From assembly GCA_045642925.1 (NCBI GenBank), contig JAZUJW010000014.1, positions 1 through 64,000 of the forward strand: DNA of 64,000 nucleotides. The letters run 5' to 3'. The notes under the pieces were generated by a model that was given only the letters and a program-made list of their open reading frames with translations, was not told where the DNA came from and did not search any database. Positions 17,147 to 25,312 of the stretch are shown piece by piece (the first letter of the stretch is position 1; each line of letters begins with the position of its first letter). This stretch comes from Firm-04 sp045642925. GTDB taxonomy: Bacteria > Bacillota > Clostridia > Oscillospirales > Ruminococcaceae. A program made the translations under genes and the position numbers.

Positions 17147-18148
17147 ATGTACGATTCTGTAAAACTTGAAAAAGGTATGTATCATCTCGCAAATATGTCT
17201 TTTTCGGAAGCACTCGAACAGGCTGACCCTTCCGAACAGTATGCGGGGACACCGCTTGCATCGCTGGATGCTTACGAACGTCAGCTCAAGCGTTTTGACA
17301 TTCATCTCAGCGGCGAACACTGCGACAAGGTCGAAAAGTTTTTTGTCACGACCGAAAGCGCGGTACTGTTTCCCGAATTTGTGCGCCGTGCGGTGAAGCA
17401 GGGCATGGAGGAATCCATTCTGCCTGAACTTTGCGCGGCGGTCACGCACGTCAACGGCACGTCCTACAAGGGCTTTTCGATTGACGAAACGGATGGTGCA
17501 TATTCCGCTACGACTGCGCAGGGCGTTGCCATGAAAGTGACTGCCATTACCGAATCGACCACAGCAATTGACCTCAACAAATACGGCAGAGTCATTACTG
17601 CATCGTATGAGATTGTGCGTCAGCAGCGTATTGACGTGTTTTCCGTGACGCTTCGTGCGATCGGTCACAAATTGGCGGGAGCAATCGCGGGCGTGGCGCT
17701 GGCAAAGCTGAAAGCATCGGTCACGGCGACTTCGATTGCGGGCGCATCGCTGGCGTATGTTGACCTTGTGACATTGTACAGCAAATTCACGAATTTTGAT
17801 ATGACCACGGTAATTGCGTCCCCGACGAATGTGGCGGCGATTCTTGCGATGACGCAGATGGCGGATCATGTTGTGGACAGTGAGGGAAATATTCGGCTGC
17901 CGTTTGGTGCGAAGCTGTTGAAGGATGCATCGGTTGCGGATACGGTGGTGATTGGCATTTCGAAAGATTTTGCGTTGGAATGCGTGACGGGTTCGGATGT
18001 GTTGCTGGAGACTGACCAGCTTATCAACTGTCAGCTTGACAGAATTGCGGTATCGGTGCGGGTAGGGTTCCAGCCGTTGATGGCGGGAGCGGTTGCAGTA
18101 CTGGACTGGACATCGAGTAACAAATGTGCGGGCGGACGATATAAATAA
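17147..18148 (+). CDS. HK97-fold-type phage major capsid protein
   Basis: 333 residues. The LDAYERQLKRFDI ... VEKFFVTTESAVLFPEFVRR region, then an A-domain-like alanine-rich core and the C-terminal IAVSVRVGFQPLMAGAVAVL strand, match major capsid proteins of Clostridia siphophages as I remember them; an assignment by search has not been made. The N-terminal about 50 residues may serve as a short scaffolding arm. GAAAGGAG precedes the ATG. A near-perfect hairpin follows the stop (18173-18206), which could reduce transcription into the genes behind. Confidence 0.85.
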   Translation: MYDSVKLEKGMYHLANMSFSEALEQADPSEQYAGTPLASLDAYERQLKRFDIHLSGEHCDKVEKFFVTTESAVLFPEFVRRAVKQGMEESILPELCAAVTHVNGTSYKGFSIDETDGAYSATTAQGVAMKVTAITESTTAIDLNKYGRVITASYEIVRQQRIDVFSVTLRAIGHKLAGAIAGVALAKLKASVTATSIAGASLAYVDLVTLYSKFTNFDMTTVIASPTNVAAILAMTQMADHVVDSEGNIRLPFGAKLLKDASVADTVVIGISKDFALECVTGSDVLLETDQLINCQLDRIAVSVRVGFQPLMAGAVAVLDWTSSNKCAGGRYK

Positions 18149-18167
18149 GGTTTGTGGTGGCTAATTT

Positions 18168-18225
18168 AATGAGGAGTCCAGAGGAAATTGATTTTCTCTG
18201 GACTCCGACCGCGAAACACCCCTGA
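18168..18225 (-). repeat. Dispersed repeat copy D, with strong hairpin
   Basis: GGAGTCCAGAG (18173-18183) pairs perfectly with CTCTGGACTCC (18196-18206), and the stem extends inward through GAAA/TTTT to a TTGA loop. Read on the minus strand, the GGGGTGTTTCGCG and CCTCTGGACT pieces match the repeats at 1-95, 56770-56882 and 56966-57030. It lies between the capsid and protease-like genes. Confidence 0.6.
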
Positions 18226-18246
18226 TTCTGCAAAAGGAGGCTATAT

Positions 18247-19152
18247 ATGAATTCTTCTGCTGATGTCTTACTTCCCATTCTCAACACGTTTACCCGCCGC
18301 AATCACACGATGGAGGAAGTTTACCTTTTTGACATGGTGCTTTGCGACAACGAAATCGACCGTGACGGCGAATGCTTTTCCGATGCCGCATTGGAATCGC
18401 TGCAAAAGCTGTTTGTCGGCGTAACAGGCATTTTCGACCACAATCCGCAGGCAAATAACCAGAATGCACGAATTTTCCGTACCGAAGTGGTCACGGACGA
18501 AAGCCGCACCACCAAAACAGGTCAGCCTTACCGCTATCTGAAAGCAAACGCCTACATGGTACGTACTTCCGCAAATGCCGACCTCATTCGTGAGATTGAC
18601 GGCGGCATCAAAAAAGAAGTCAGCGTTTCCTGTGCCGCATCCAAACAAATTTGCTCCATTTGCGGCACAAATAAACTGGAACGCCCGTGCTCTCATGTCA
18701 AAGGACGCAAATACGGCGGAAAAGTATGCTATTGCACATTGGACGGCATTTCCGATGCTTATGAATGGAGCTTCGTGGCGATTCCCGCACAGCGACAGGC
18801 TGGCGTGACAAAAACCATGGGCGGCGTGCATTCGGATGCCGCCGAAACTGCGGCTCTCTGCAAGGCGCTCGATGCCGCAACCGCCGCGCTTGACCGTCTG
18901 ACCGATGACTTGCGGCGGGAAGTCGTGCGGCTTTGCTATCGTGACGGCGACACTGCCTGTGCAAAGGCTCTCGCCGATTCTGCGGCACATATGGATGCAG
19001 ATGCATTGCTTGCGCTGCGCGGCACATTGCTCGCAGGTACGTCTAAATCCGCTGACCTTCCCTCTCAGCTTTTCCCGAAACAAAAACCACTTGCCGCACC
19101 CGAAGCATATGGCGCATTTCGTCTGCGGCACGGAGAAAAGGAGGCGCACTGA
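18247..19152 (+). CDS. Putative phage prohead-protease-like protein
   Basis: 301 residues. The N-terminal about 200 residues (YLFDMVLCDNEIDRDGECFS, GIFDHNP, KKEVSVSCA, WSFVAIPAQ) resemble prohead proteases of Clostridia phages, with His and Ser candidates in FDHN and VSVS. A central CSICGTNKLERPCSHVKG patch offers three Cys and a His for a possible metal site. The C-terminal 100 residues are helical and alanine-rich, possibly scaffold. The gene follows the capsid gene, the reverse of the usual protease-capsid order. AAAAGGAGG precedes the ATG. It might instead be a minor head protein. Confidence 0.6.
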   Translation: MNSSADVLLPILNTFTRRNHTMEEVYLFDMVLCDNEIDRDGECFSDAALESLQKLFVGVTGIFDHNPQANNQNARIFRTEVVTDESRTTKTGQPYRYLKANAYMVRTSANADLIREIDGGIKKEVSVSCAASKQICSICGTNKLERPCSHVKGRKYGGKVCYCTLDGISDAYEWSFVAIPAQRQAGVTKTMGGVHSDAAETAALCKALDAATAALDRLTDDLRREVVRLCYRDGDTACAKALADSAAHMDADALLALRGTLLAGTSKSADLPSQLFPKQKPLAAPEAYGAFRLRHGEKEAH

Positions 19153-19506
19153 ATGAATGCTGCGGAATGTATGCGCTTGTTTGTGAAATTCACAGGGCTT
19201 GCGGACGGCACGCCGTATCAGCATTTGGTTGATGGCGCAATCACGGAAGTTTCTCACTTGCTTCTGCCCGATGCTGATGCAGAAGATGCGCGGCTGAATG
19301 CATATGCGGCGGCAATTGCACATCTGCATTTTGTGCAGTTTTTGGCGGCAAAAGCCGAATGCGCTCCGACCTATGCGGGAACTGCCGCACAGCAGCGTGA
19401 TATGCAGGCGATTTGTCATGCCGCAGAAACGCTTGCCGCCGAATACCGAAGCGCCGCTGCCGATTTGCTGCAAGACCCGCATTTTGTATTTACAGGCGTG
19501 CGCTGA
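19153..19506 (+). CDS. Phage head-tail connector-like protein
   Basis: 117 residues, wholly helical by eye, with an acidic turn (LLPDADAEDARLN) and a long alanine-rich helix. Size, position behind the capsid gene and the helical outline fit gp6/gp15-type head-tail connectors that sit under the portal; sequence evidence alone is weak. The ATG follows the upstream stop directly, with AAAAGGAGG 9 bases before it. Confidence 0.55.
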   Translation: MNAAECMRLFVKFTGLADGTPYQHLVDGAITEVSHLLLPDADAEDARLNAYAAAIAHLHFVQFLAAKAECAPTYAGTAAQQRDMQAICHAAETLAAEYRSAAADLLQDPHFVFTGVR

Positions 19507-19520
19507 AAAGGAGGTGCCTG

Positions 19521-19967
19521 ATGGGATATTACACGACCTTTCTGGAACAGGTAGTAACAAAACTGCGTGCCGCAGGCGTGGATGCCACAATCGAATACCC
19601 GAATCGTCCCATTCCATGCTGTGGAACGCAGACATTTTGTACCGTTGCATTGCAGCGCGTTCATTACGATGCACCGATTCGCTGTCGGCTGGGCGGAAAG
19701 GCGTTCAGCGTAACACTCGGTCTGCGCATCAAACTGATGACTGCACCGGAACGCGGGGTGTATGCCCTGACGGGACTGCTGGAACAGACCGTACTGCCGC
19801 TGCTTTCCGACGGCAGTTACCGCTTGACCGAATTGAATGCAGACACACCATTTTATGATAAAGACATCGGGAAACTGGTGCTGCAAACCGAATGCACACT
19901 GGACGGCTTGGTCATGCAGCCGCCAATGGAGGAGGATGAACGTCATGAAAACCGTCAACACACTTGA
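19521..19967 (+). CDS. Phage minor head/tail-completion-like protein
   Basis: 148 residues without clear motif: a first helix (FLEQVVTKLRAAGVDATIEYPN), then beta strands. The size, the N-terminal helix and the position suggest a tail-terminator or minor capsid protein, an inference from gene order. AAAAGGAGG precedes the ATG. It overlaps the next gene by 23 bases. Confidence 0.45.
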   Translation: MGYYTTFLEQVVTKLRAAGVDATIEYPNRPIPCCGTQTFCTVALQRVHYDAPIRCRLGGKAFSVTLGLRIKLMTAPERGVYALTGLLEQTVLPLLSDGSYRLTELNADTPFYDKDIGKLVLQTECTLDGLVMQPPMEEDERHENRQHT

Positions 19968-20343
19968 TATACAGGAAGCACCCCTGCCGATGCTGCTGGG
20001 CGACTGTCTGTTGTATGCAGAACAGTACAAGCTTTCGGTGAAGCGTCCGACCGTGCGGCAAACACTTCTGGACGGTACTTATGCGGAAACGGTACTTGCC
20101 CCGCTGCCATGCAGTCTGGAAGTGACAGCACGTTTTTGTTCGGAGGATGCGGCGGCATTGCGCGAAACACTGCGCACGGCACTGACTACGCATATCGCCT
20201 ATGCATTTTCGCTGGACGGCATGGCATTTTCGGATATGACCGTATCGGAATACCGATTCCGAAAATCCGCAGATACGAAATTTTTCACGGCAGAACTTCT
20301 ATTTTGCGGTGTCCATGACGGAGAGGAGGAACCATCTGCGTGA
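19945..20343 (+). CDS. Phage structural-like protein of unknown role
   Basis: 132 residues, predicted alpha/beta, containing a long helix around EDAAALRETLRTALTTHIAY and a C-terminal FFTAELLFCGVHDGEEE strand-turn. I recognise no family. GGAGGAGG lies 9 bases before the chosen ATG; the start overlaps the previous gene and the end overlaps the next by 4 bases, so it belongs to the same translation-coupled block. Confidence 0.5.
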   Translation: MKTVNTLDIQEAPLPMLLGDCLLYAEQYKLSVKRPTVRQTLLDGTYAETVLAPLPCSLEVTARFCSEDAAALRETLRTALTTHIAYAFSLDGMAFSDMTVSEYRFRKSADTKFFTAELLFCGVHDGEEEPSA

Positions 20344-21284
20344 GTACACAGGCAATGCTGACAATTTCCACAGTAGACGGCAGAGTGCTGACCGTACAGG
20401 AATGCAGGCAGTTTTCGCTTTTGCGGGAACGCTATCAGCCGTATTCCCTGCTGCACGCTGTCTTTCTCTGTGATGATACGGATTACCGCGGCGCATACCG
20501 TATTCAGTTTTCGCTGAACGGTGCAGCGCTGCATGACGGCATTCTGCGGAAAATGCAGGTGCAGGAGTGTAAGAACCAGAAAGAACTGCACATTGAATCG
20601 CATGGATTTTCGGAAGTTTTGCTGCATAATCAGCTTGTTCCGGGGCTGTACCCGAACATTACGCTGACAGATTTGATGACGCAGTACGCCTTGCCGCATC
20701 TGACCTATGAAAGCGGCGTAACGGCGACAAACTATATATATGTAAAAGATAACACGGCAATGTGGGATGCGTTGTCGGCATACAATTATAAACTGAATGG
20801 GAATGTGCCGTATGTAACGGTCTGCAATCATTTGCGGGTGACGGGAAAAGAGGGGGCAGACAGTATTATTCTGCCGCAGGATGTGCTGACCGACCATGTG
20901 ATCATCGGAGATACAAATGCGATGATCAGCCGCATTGATATGGCGGACATTGATGGAACATACGGAACGTACACAATGAGCAATGCAGAAGCAGCGGCAA
21001 GAGAAATCGTGCGCGTGAAGCAGATTTTGATGGACAAGCAGTTTTTGTATGATCCAATGGATGCATTGGCGTATCGTCTGTCGCTGAGCAATCGGCGGAT
21101 GGTGCAGGAGCGCGTGACATATCTTGGGTATTGCGGAGAAGATCTGGAGGACATGGTAGAATGTGAGTCGGTCATGGCAGGTCATGTCAGTCGGATATTA
21201 GTTGTGGGGGATGGCAGCGGGGTACGCACGACAGATACGTTATATTATGATGATTTTTGCAATGCAACGCAACAAATGCAGTAA
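20340..21284 (+). CDS. Phage baseplate/tail-hub-like protein
   Basis: 314 residues starting at a GTG that overlaps the previous stop (GTGA), with AGGAGG 10 bases upstream. Strand-rich N-terminus (MLTISTVDGRVLTVQ), then NITLTDLMTQYALPHLTYESG and VKDNTAMWDALSAYNYKLNG, which recall the protease-like LysM/hub modules of XkdQ/gpD-type baseplate proteins. The assignment is by fold impression only. It is the last gene of the phage-like block; no tail tube, tape measure, holin or endolysin follows, and a strong terminator lies 19 bases after its stop. Confidence 0.5.
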   Translation: MSTQAMLTISTVDGRVLTVQECRQFSLLRERYQPYSLLHAVFLCDDTDYRGAYRIQFSLNGAALHDGILRKMQVQECKNQKELHIESHGFSEVLLHNQLVPGLYPNITLTDLMTQYALPHLTYESGVTATNYIYVKDNTAMWDALSAYNYKLNGNVPYVTVCNHLRVTGKEGADSIILPQDVLTDHVIIGDTNAMISRIDMADIDGTYGTYTMSNAEAAAREIVRVKQILMDKQFLYDPMDALAYRLSLSNRRMVQERVTYLGYCGEDLEDMVECESVMAGHVSRILVVGDGSGVRTTDTLYYDDFCNATQQMQ

Positions 21285-21302
21285 CCGACAGAAACAAAGA
21301 AA

Positions 21303-21345
21303 GGCAAGAGGAAGGCATCATCATGCCATCCTCTTGCCTCATTTT
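21303..21345. terminator. Bidirectional terminator
   Basis: GGCAAGAGGA pairs with TCCTCTTGCC (21303-21338), with an inner GGCAT/ATGCC, followed by a T-rich tract. It separates the plus-strand phage-like block from the minus-strand phosphodiesterase. Confidence 0.85.
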
Positions 21346-21358
21346 CTTTTCAGGAGAT

Positions 21359-23086
21359 TTACCTGATATAAAAACGCTCCTGCTGCAATAATTTCTCATA
21401 CTGATCGTGCGGAAGCGGTTTGTCAAACAAATATCCCTGCGCCATGTTGCACGAGATCTCTTTCAGGAATTCTGCCTGTTCCGTGTTCTCTACACCCTCC
21501 GCCAATACTTCCATCTGCATATCCTGAATCATCTTCACAATATTCTGAATGAAAGTCTTGTCCGGCTGATGATCACGGTTCGGCTCCATCAAGCGGTCAA
21601 GGAATGACTTGTCCAGCTTGATAATATCTGCCTGAAATTTTCGCAGCATATTCAGCGAAGAATATCCCGTGCCGAAATCATCAATGGATGTCGCAATTCC
21701 ATACTCCCGCATCCGCTGTCCGAATGCGTGCATCGAATCTGCATCTTCCATCGTGACCGTTTCCGTCAGCTCAATTTCAATCAAGTTGCTGTCGATCTGA
21801 TAACGCTCCATGATCTCAATGATCTTTTCGGCAAATGACTGATTCCGCAGGTGATGCCGTGAGAAATTGCACGAGATCCGCAGCGGATTCAGCCCGCGGT
21901 CGATCCAGTCGCGCAGATCCATACATACCTGTTCCAGTACGTAAAAATCCAGTTCCGTAATCGTTCCGTCCGTTTCCAGCACACGGAGAAATTCTCCCGG
22001 CGGTATGACTTTTCCGTTCTGGAACCAGCGTACCAGCGCCTCACAGCCACAGAGATGATAGTCATTCAGTGTGACCTTCGGCTGATAGTAAACAATAAAT
22101 TCCCGCCCCTCCAGCGCTTTCTTGAAGCTTGCAGCGATTCGCTGACCGCGCAGGAGCTTTTCCTGCATTTCAGCGGCATACCGCACCACAAGTCCTGCAT
22201 TCGGGGTTCGCTTTGCAAAGTCCTGCGCAACATTTGCGCCGGAAAGCATATCTTCCAGTTCATCGTTTTCCTGTCCGTCATAAAGACCGATACGGGAATA
22301 AACATCGAAGGTACGTTCCATGCCATAATGCACAATGGAAATTTTCGTCGGATTGATCTTTGCAAGGAAATTGTCAACATTTTCCTTTCGAAGCAGGATC
22401 ACAAAATTATCGCCGCCCGGACGTGCAATTTTTTCATCCGGCCCAAGAATTTCCATGACACCTTCTGCAAAAGAACGCAGCATTTGGTCGCCGTTTTTGG
22501 CACCGACATAACGATTGATTCCTTTGAAGCCTTTCAGATTGAGCCAAAGGAGAGAAAAATCCATCGCATTCAGATGATTGTGCTGCTGTCCAAATAATCG
22601 GTGAAGCGCCGTCATATTCATCGCGCCTGTTGTGTAGTCCGTAAAGGCGGCAACAGAGAGCAGTGTGGACATATTGGCACGTCCTGTCACACCGAAAATA
22701 TATTTGAGCACGAATGTGATCTGTTCCAAGATCGTATCAGACCACACAGCACCTTTTCTTGGATACGCTGCGGCATAAAAAGAACCGTCCGCACCTGTGG
22801 ATTCCTGAATTTCGGCAACCTGCTTCACCTGATAGCCGTGTTCGTAACGATACAGCACATCCTGTTTTGCAAACTCTTTGCTGAACGGATTGCGGGGTGT
22901 GCGTACATGGATGGTAACCAGACCAATGTCAAATGCGTCTGCCATTGGCGGCAATGCTGCGATGATTTCCCGCACGGCAGTCGCCATATTGGGGAAATTC
23001 GGGGTGAGCCGATTGGCGAATTCGTAGAATGGCTGACTGAAAAGCAATTGTTCGTTATTGTCGGAAAACGAATTTTCGTTTTTCAT
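21359..23086 (-). CDS. c-di-GMP phosphodiesterase with degenerate GGDEF and intact EAL domain
   Basis: 575 residues, no membrane span. An N-terminal about 130-residue sensor-like part is followed by a GGDEF-fold domain (about 145-245) whose active site reads GGDNF, so the conserved Glu of GG(D/E)EF is replaced and cyclase activity is unlikely. The EAL domain (about 325-565) keeps QPKV, CEALVRW, ELTET, DDFGTGYSS and AEGVEN, so it should degrade c-di-GMP. The ATG at 23086 has AAAGG 8 bases upstream; another ATG six codons earlier lacks a good site. A promoter lies at 23166-23194. Confidence 0.9.
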   Translation of the reverse strand: MKNENSFSDNNEQLLFSQPFYEFANRLTPNFPNMATAVREIIAALPPMADAFDIGLVTIHVRTPRNPFSKEFAKQDVLYRYEHGYQVKQVAEIQESTGADGSFYAAAYPRKGAVWSDTILEQITFVLKYIFGVTGRANMSTLLSVAAFTDYTTGAMNMTALHRLFGQQHNHLNAMDFSLLWLNLKGFKGINRYVGAKNGDQMLRSFAEGVMEILGPDEKIARPGGDNFVILLRKENVDNFLAKINPTKISIVHYGMERTFDVYSRIGLYDGQENDELEDMLSGANVAQDFAKRTPNAGLVVRYAAEMQEKLLRGQRIAASFKKALEGREFIVYYQPKVTLNDYHLCGCEALVRWFQNGKVIPPGEFLRVLETDGTITELDFYVLEQVCMDLRDWIDRGLNPLRISCNFSRHHLRNQSFAEKIIEIMERYQIDSNLIEIELTETVTMEDADSMHAFGQRMREYGIATSIDDFGTGYSSLNMLRKFQADIIKLDKSFLDRLMEPNRDHQPDKTFIQNIVKMIQDMQMEVLAEGVENTEQAEFLKEISCNMAQGYLFDKPLPHDQYEKLLQQERFYIR

Positions 23087-23165
23087 TGAACAAGCCTTTC
23101 TCATGTGTCTTTGTCAGACTGTTTCGGAGTGAACGGCATCAGCGTTCACTATGTCTATTGGCAAT

Positions 23166-23194
23166 ATTATAACACAACATCAAAGATTTTGCAA
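23166..23194 (-). promoter_or_regulatory. Promoter of the phosphodiesterase gene
   Basis: Minus strand TTGCAA (23189-23194) and TATAAT (23166-23171) with a 17-base spacer. The 345-base gap 23087-23432 holds this and the divergent hpt promoter; I see nothing else in it. Confidence 0.6.
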
Positions 23195-23349
23195 TATCAT
23201 AAATCGAATTTTGTATAGGTGAACAAACATAATGGAAGCATCTCTGGCAGATTGACGATAAACAAAATACAAATATGTGCAATGTGTTTGGAAATTGTAA
23301 ACTTTTATGCAAATTGCGTACTTTTGGCAATAATCAGAACGAATTTCCA

Positions 23350-23378
23350 TTGACAATTATCAAAATATATGCTATGAT
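23350..23378 (+). promoter_or_regulatory. Promoter of hpt
   Basis: TTGACA (23350-23355) and TATGAT (23373-23378) are 17 bases apart, about 55 bases before the ATG. Confidence 0.75.
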
Positions 23379-23432
23379 AAATTCATAGTCCAATATTTTG
23401 AACGTGTTATATATAAAGGAGTATCTGATTCT

Positions 23433-23981
23433 ATGAATGAAAAATTTACCGTTTTGTTCCGGCATGACACCATCACCGCCCGCATTGCCGAGCTTGCTGA
23501 ACAAATTTCCGCAGATTACAGCGGTCTTTGCACCGAGGATAATCCTGCGCTGATTCTCTGCACGCTGCGCGGTGCTGTTTTTTTCTCAGCCGACCTGACG
23601 CGGCAGCTTACCATCCCCTGTGAACTGGATTTTCTCAAGATCCACTCGTACCACGGTACCCGTCCCGCAGGATTCCCGATTTTTGACCTTGGCGACAAGA
23701 TCTCCGTCACCGGCCGCCATGTTCTGATTCTGGAAGACATCATCGACACAGGACACACCATGGAAGCCATGCTGAACCGCTTCCGCAGTCAGAATCCCGC
23801 AAGCCTCAAGGTCTGCACGCTGCTGGACAAGCCCTCCCGCCGCGAGGTCGAAGGCATTATTCCCGATTACACAGGCTTCCCCATCGACGATCTGTTCGTC
23901 ATCGGCTGGGGACTCGATTATAATGAAAAGTACAGACTGCTGCCCGACATTATGGTATATCACCCTGAGGCAGAAGCATAA
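23433..23981 (+). CDS. hpt: Hypoxanthine phosphoribosyltransferase family protein
   Basis: Purine salvage enzyme making IMP or GMP from the free base and PRPP. The 182-residue product has CTLRGAVFF, the flexible-loop region KIHSYHGT and the PRPP loop VLILEDIIDTGHTM with both acidic residues; LLDKPSRREV and FVIGWGLDYNEKYR are typical of Hpt. TAAAGGAG lies 11-12 bases before the ATG. It is followed after 47 bases by the CAP-domain gene, which has its own ribosome binding site. Confidence 0.92.
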   Translation: MNEKFTVLFRHDTITARIAELAEQISADYSGLCTEDNPALILCTLRGAVFFSADLTRQLTIPCELDFLKIHSYHGTRPAGFPIFDLGDKISVTGRHVLILEDIIDTGHTMEAMLNRFRSQNPASLKVCTLLDKPSRREVEGIIPDYTGFPIDDLFVIGWGLDYNEKYRLLPDIMVYHPEAEA

Positions 23982-24028
23982 AATCACACTGCAAGCCATC
24001 ATTTTTCATCACAGAAAGGAGCATTAAA

Positions 24029-25126
24029 ATGACGTATTTCATGAAAAAAGCCATTGCAGTCAGTACGGCTGCCATCTGTTTGCTTGGAAGTATGCTTCCG
24101 TTTTCGGCATCTGCCGCACAGGAGTATCTGCTCGGCGATGTCAATATGGACAGTCACATTGATACAAAGGATGCCACCATGATCTTGCAGGAATATGTCA
24201 GAAGCTCCATTCTGCATGAAGGCAGTTCTTCGCTCAGTGACTTCCAGAAAGCCCTCTCCGACATCAGTCAGGACGGCGGCATCACCGAAGTCGATGCGAT
24301 CTATGCCCTCAAATACTACGGGCTTTCCATGCTGGGACAAACGCCAAACAATTGGCAGCGCTTACAGAAACCTGCCACATCCAATGGCATTGCCGTCAGC
24401 ATTGGCGGACGCAGTCTGCAAATCGGTATCCCTGCGGATACACTGACTGCACAGCTTGGACAGCCCGCTGCATCTTTTTCGGAAGCCCGCAAATCATATA
24501 CCCTGACATACAACGTCTACGAACCTGCATCAAAGAATATGCTGATTTCCATTGCGGACGGCGGCACAATCGTCGGCTATTTCGGCTTCGGGACAAGCAT
24601 TTCCGCAGGAGAAGGCGTCAGCATCACGCAGTATACCGATTCTCTCGGCACGAAAAAAACATACTGCGGTCTGGTACTGAAATCAGGCTATTCCCTTGAC
24701 TACTCCCTGCGCAGCAACCTCACGGATTTTCAAGATTATTCTAAGCTGTGCTGGTATGTCACCAATGGCGTGCGTGCGGTCAACGGCTTATCCGAAATGA
24801 AATGGTGCGCCGATGCCGCAGGATGTGCCACGACACACAGCAAGGAAATGGCACAAGCCAACCAGCTTGAACACAACAGCCCGAACGGCACGTCTTTTTC
24901 CCAGCGGCTTTCCAATGCAGGCATCAACTGGCGGGCGTGCGCAGAAAACATTGACGGCGGCTATTCCACTTTCATTGATGCTGTGGACGGCTGGTACAAC
25001 TCCAGCGGACACCGCAAAAATATACTGACAGAGTATAAGCATCTTGGTGTCGGTTTTGCATATCGACAGGATAGTACGTACAAACTTTACGGCACACAGG
25101 ATTTTTACACTGCCATGAACGAGTAA
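24029..25126 (+). CDS. Secreted protein with N-terminal dockerin and C-terminal CAP/SCP domain
   Basis: 365 residues. A signal peptide (about 1-30, ending SASAA) is followed directly by a dockerin-like pair of Ca loops (GDVNMDSHID, about 36-100), a middle domain of about 110 residues with beta strands, and a C-terminal CAP domain (about 240-365) with HSKEM, LEHNSP, ENI and GHRKNIL, the four signature segments of the SCP/PR-1 family. CAP proteins act in cell-wall, lipid or host contact roles; catalysis is not assumed. An N-terminal dockerin is an unusual placement. AAAGGAG precedes the ATG. Confidence 0.85.
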   Translation: MTYFMKKAIAVSTAAICLLGSMLPFSASAAQEYLLGDVNMDSHIDTKDATMILQEYVRSSILHEGSSSLSDFQKALSDISQDGGITEVDAIYALKYYGLSMLGQTPNNWQRLQKPATSNGIAVSIGGRSLQIGIPADTLTAQLGQPAASFSEARKSYTLTYNVYEPASKNMLISIADGGTIVGYFGFGTSISAGEGVSITQYTDSLGTKKTYCGLVLKSGYSLDYSLRSNLTDFQDYSKLCWYVTNGVRAVNGLSEMKWCADAAGCATTHSKEMAQANQLEHNSPNGTSFSQRLSNAGINWRACAENIDGGYSTFIDAVDGWYNSSGHRKNILTEYKHLGVGFAYRQDSTYKLYGTQDFYTAMNE

Positions 25127-25244
25127 CGCAGGAGCAGAATGCTGATTCTCCTGCATGAAAGCCGTATCTACCGCGAGTAGAATGCACGCAGATATGCAGA
25201 TTCTCCTGTAGAGTTCTGTATCTTCCTTCCGTACAAACAGTAGG

Positions 25245-25273
25245 TTGCATTTTTCACCGTTTTCGGGTATACT
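25245..25273 (+). promoter_or_regulatory. Promoter of the hemolysin-III-type gene
   Basis: TTGCAT (25245-25250) and TATACT (25268-25273), 17-base spacer, about 40 bases before the ATG. Imperfect hairpins at 25129-25155 (CAGGAG...CTCCTG) probably end the CAP transcript. Confidence 0.65.
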
Positions 25274-25312
25274 GAATGCAGCAAACAAAAGTTGCGGAAA
25301 GGAAGCGGTCTT

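Noticed and set aside
25129..25230. CRISPR-like short repeats behind the CAP gene (CTCCTG units)
   Set aside because: Only short hairpin arms recur; there is no regular repeat-spacer pattern.
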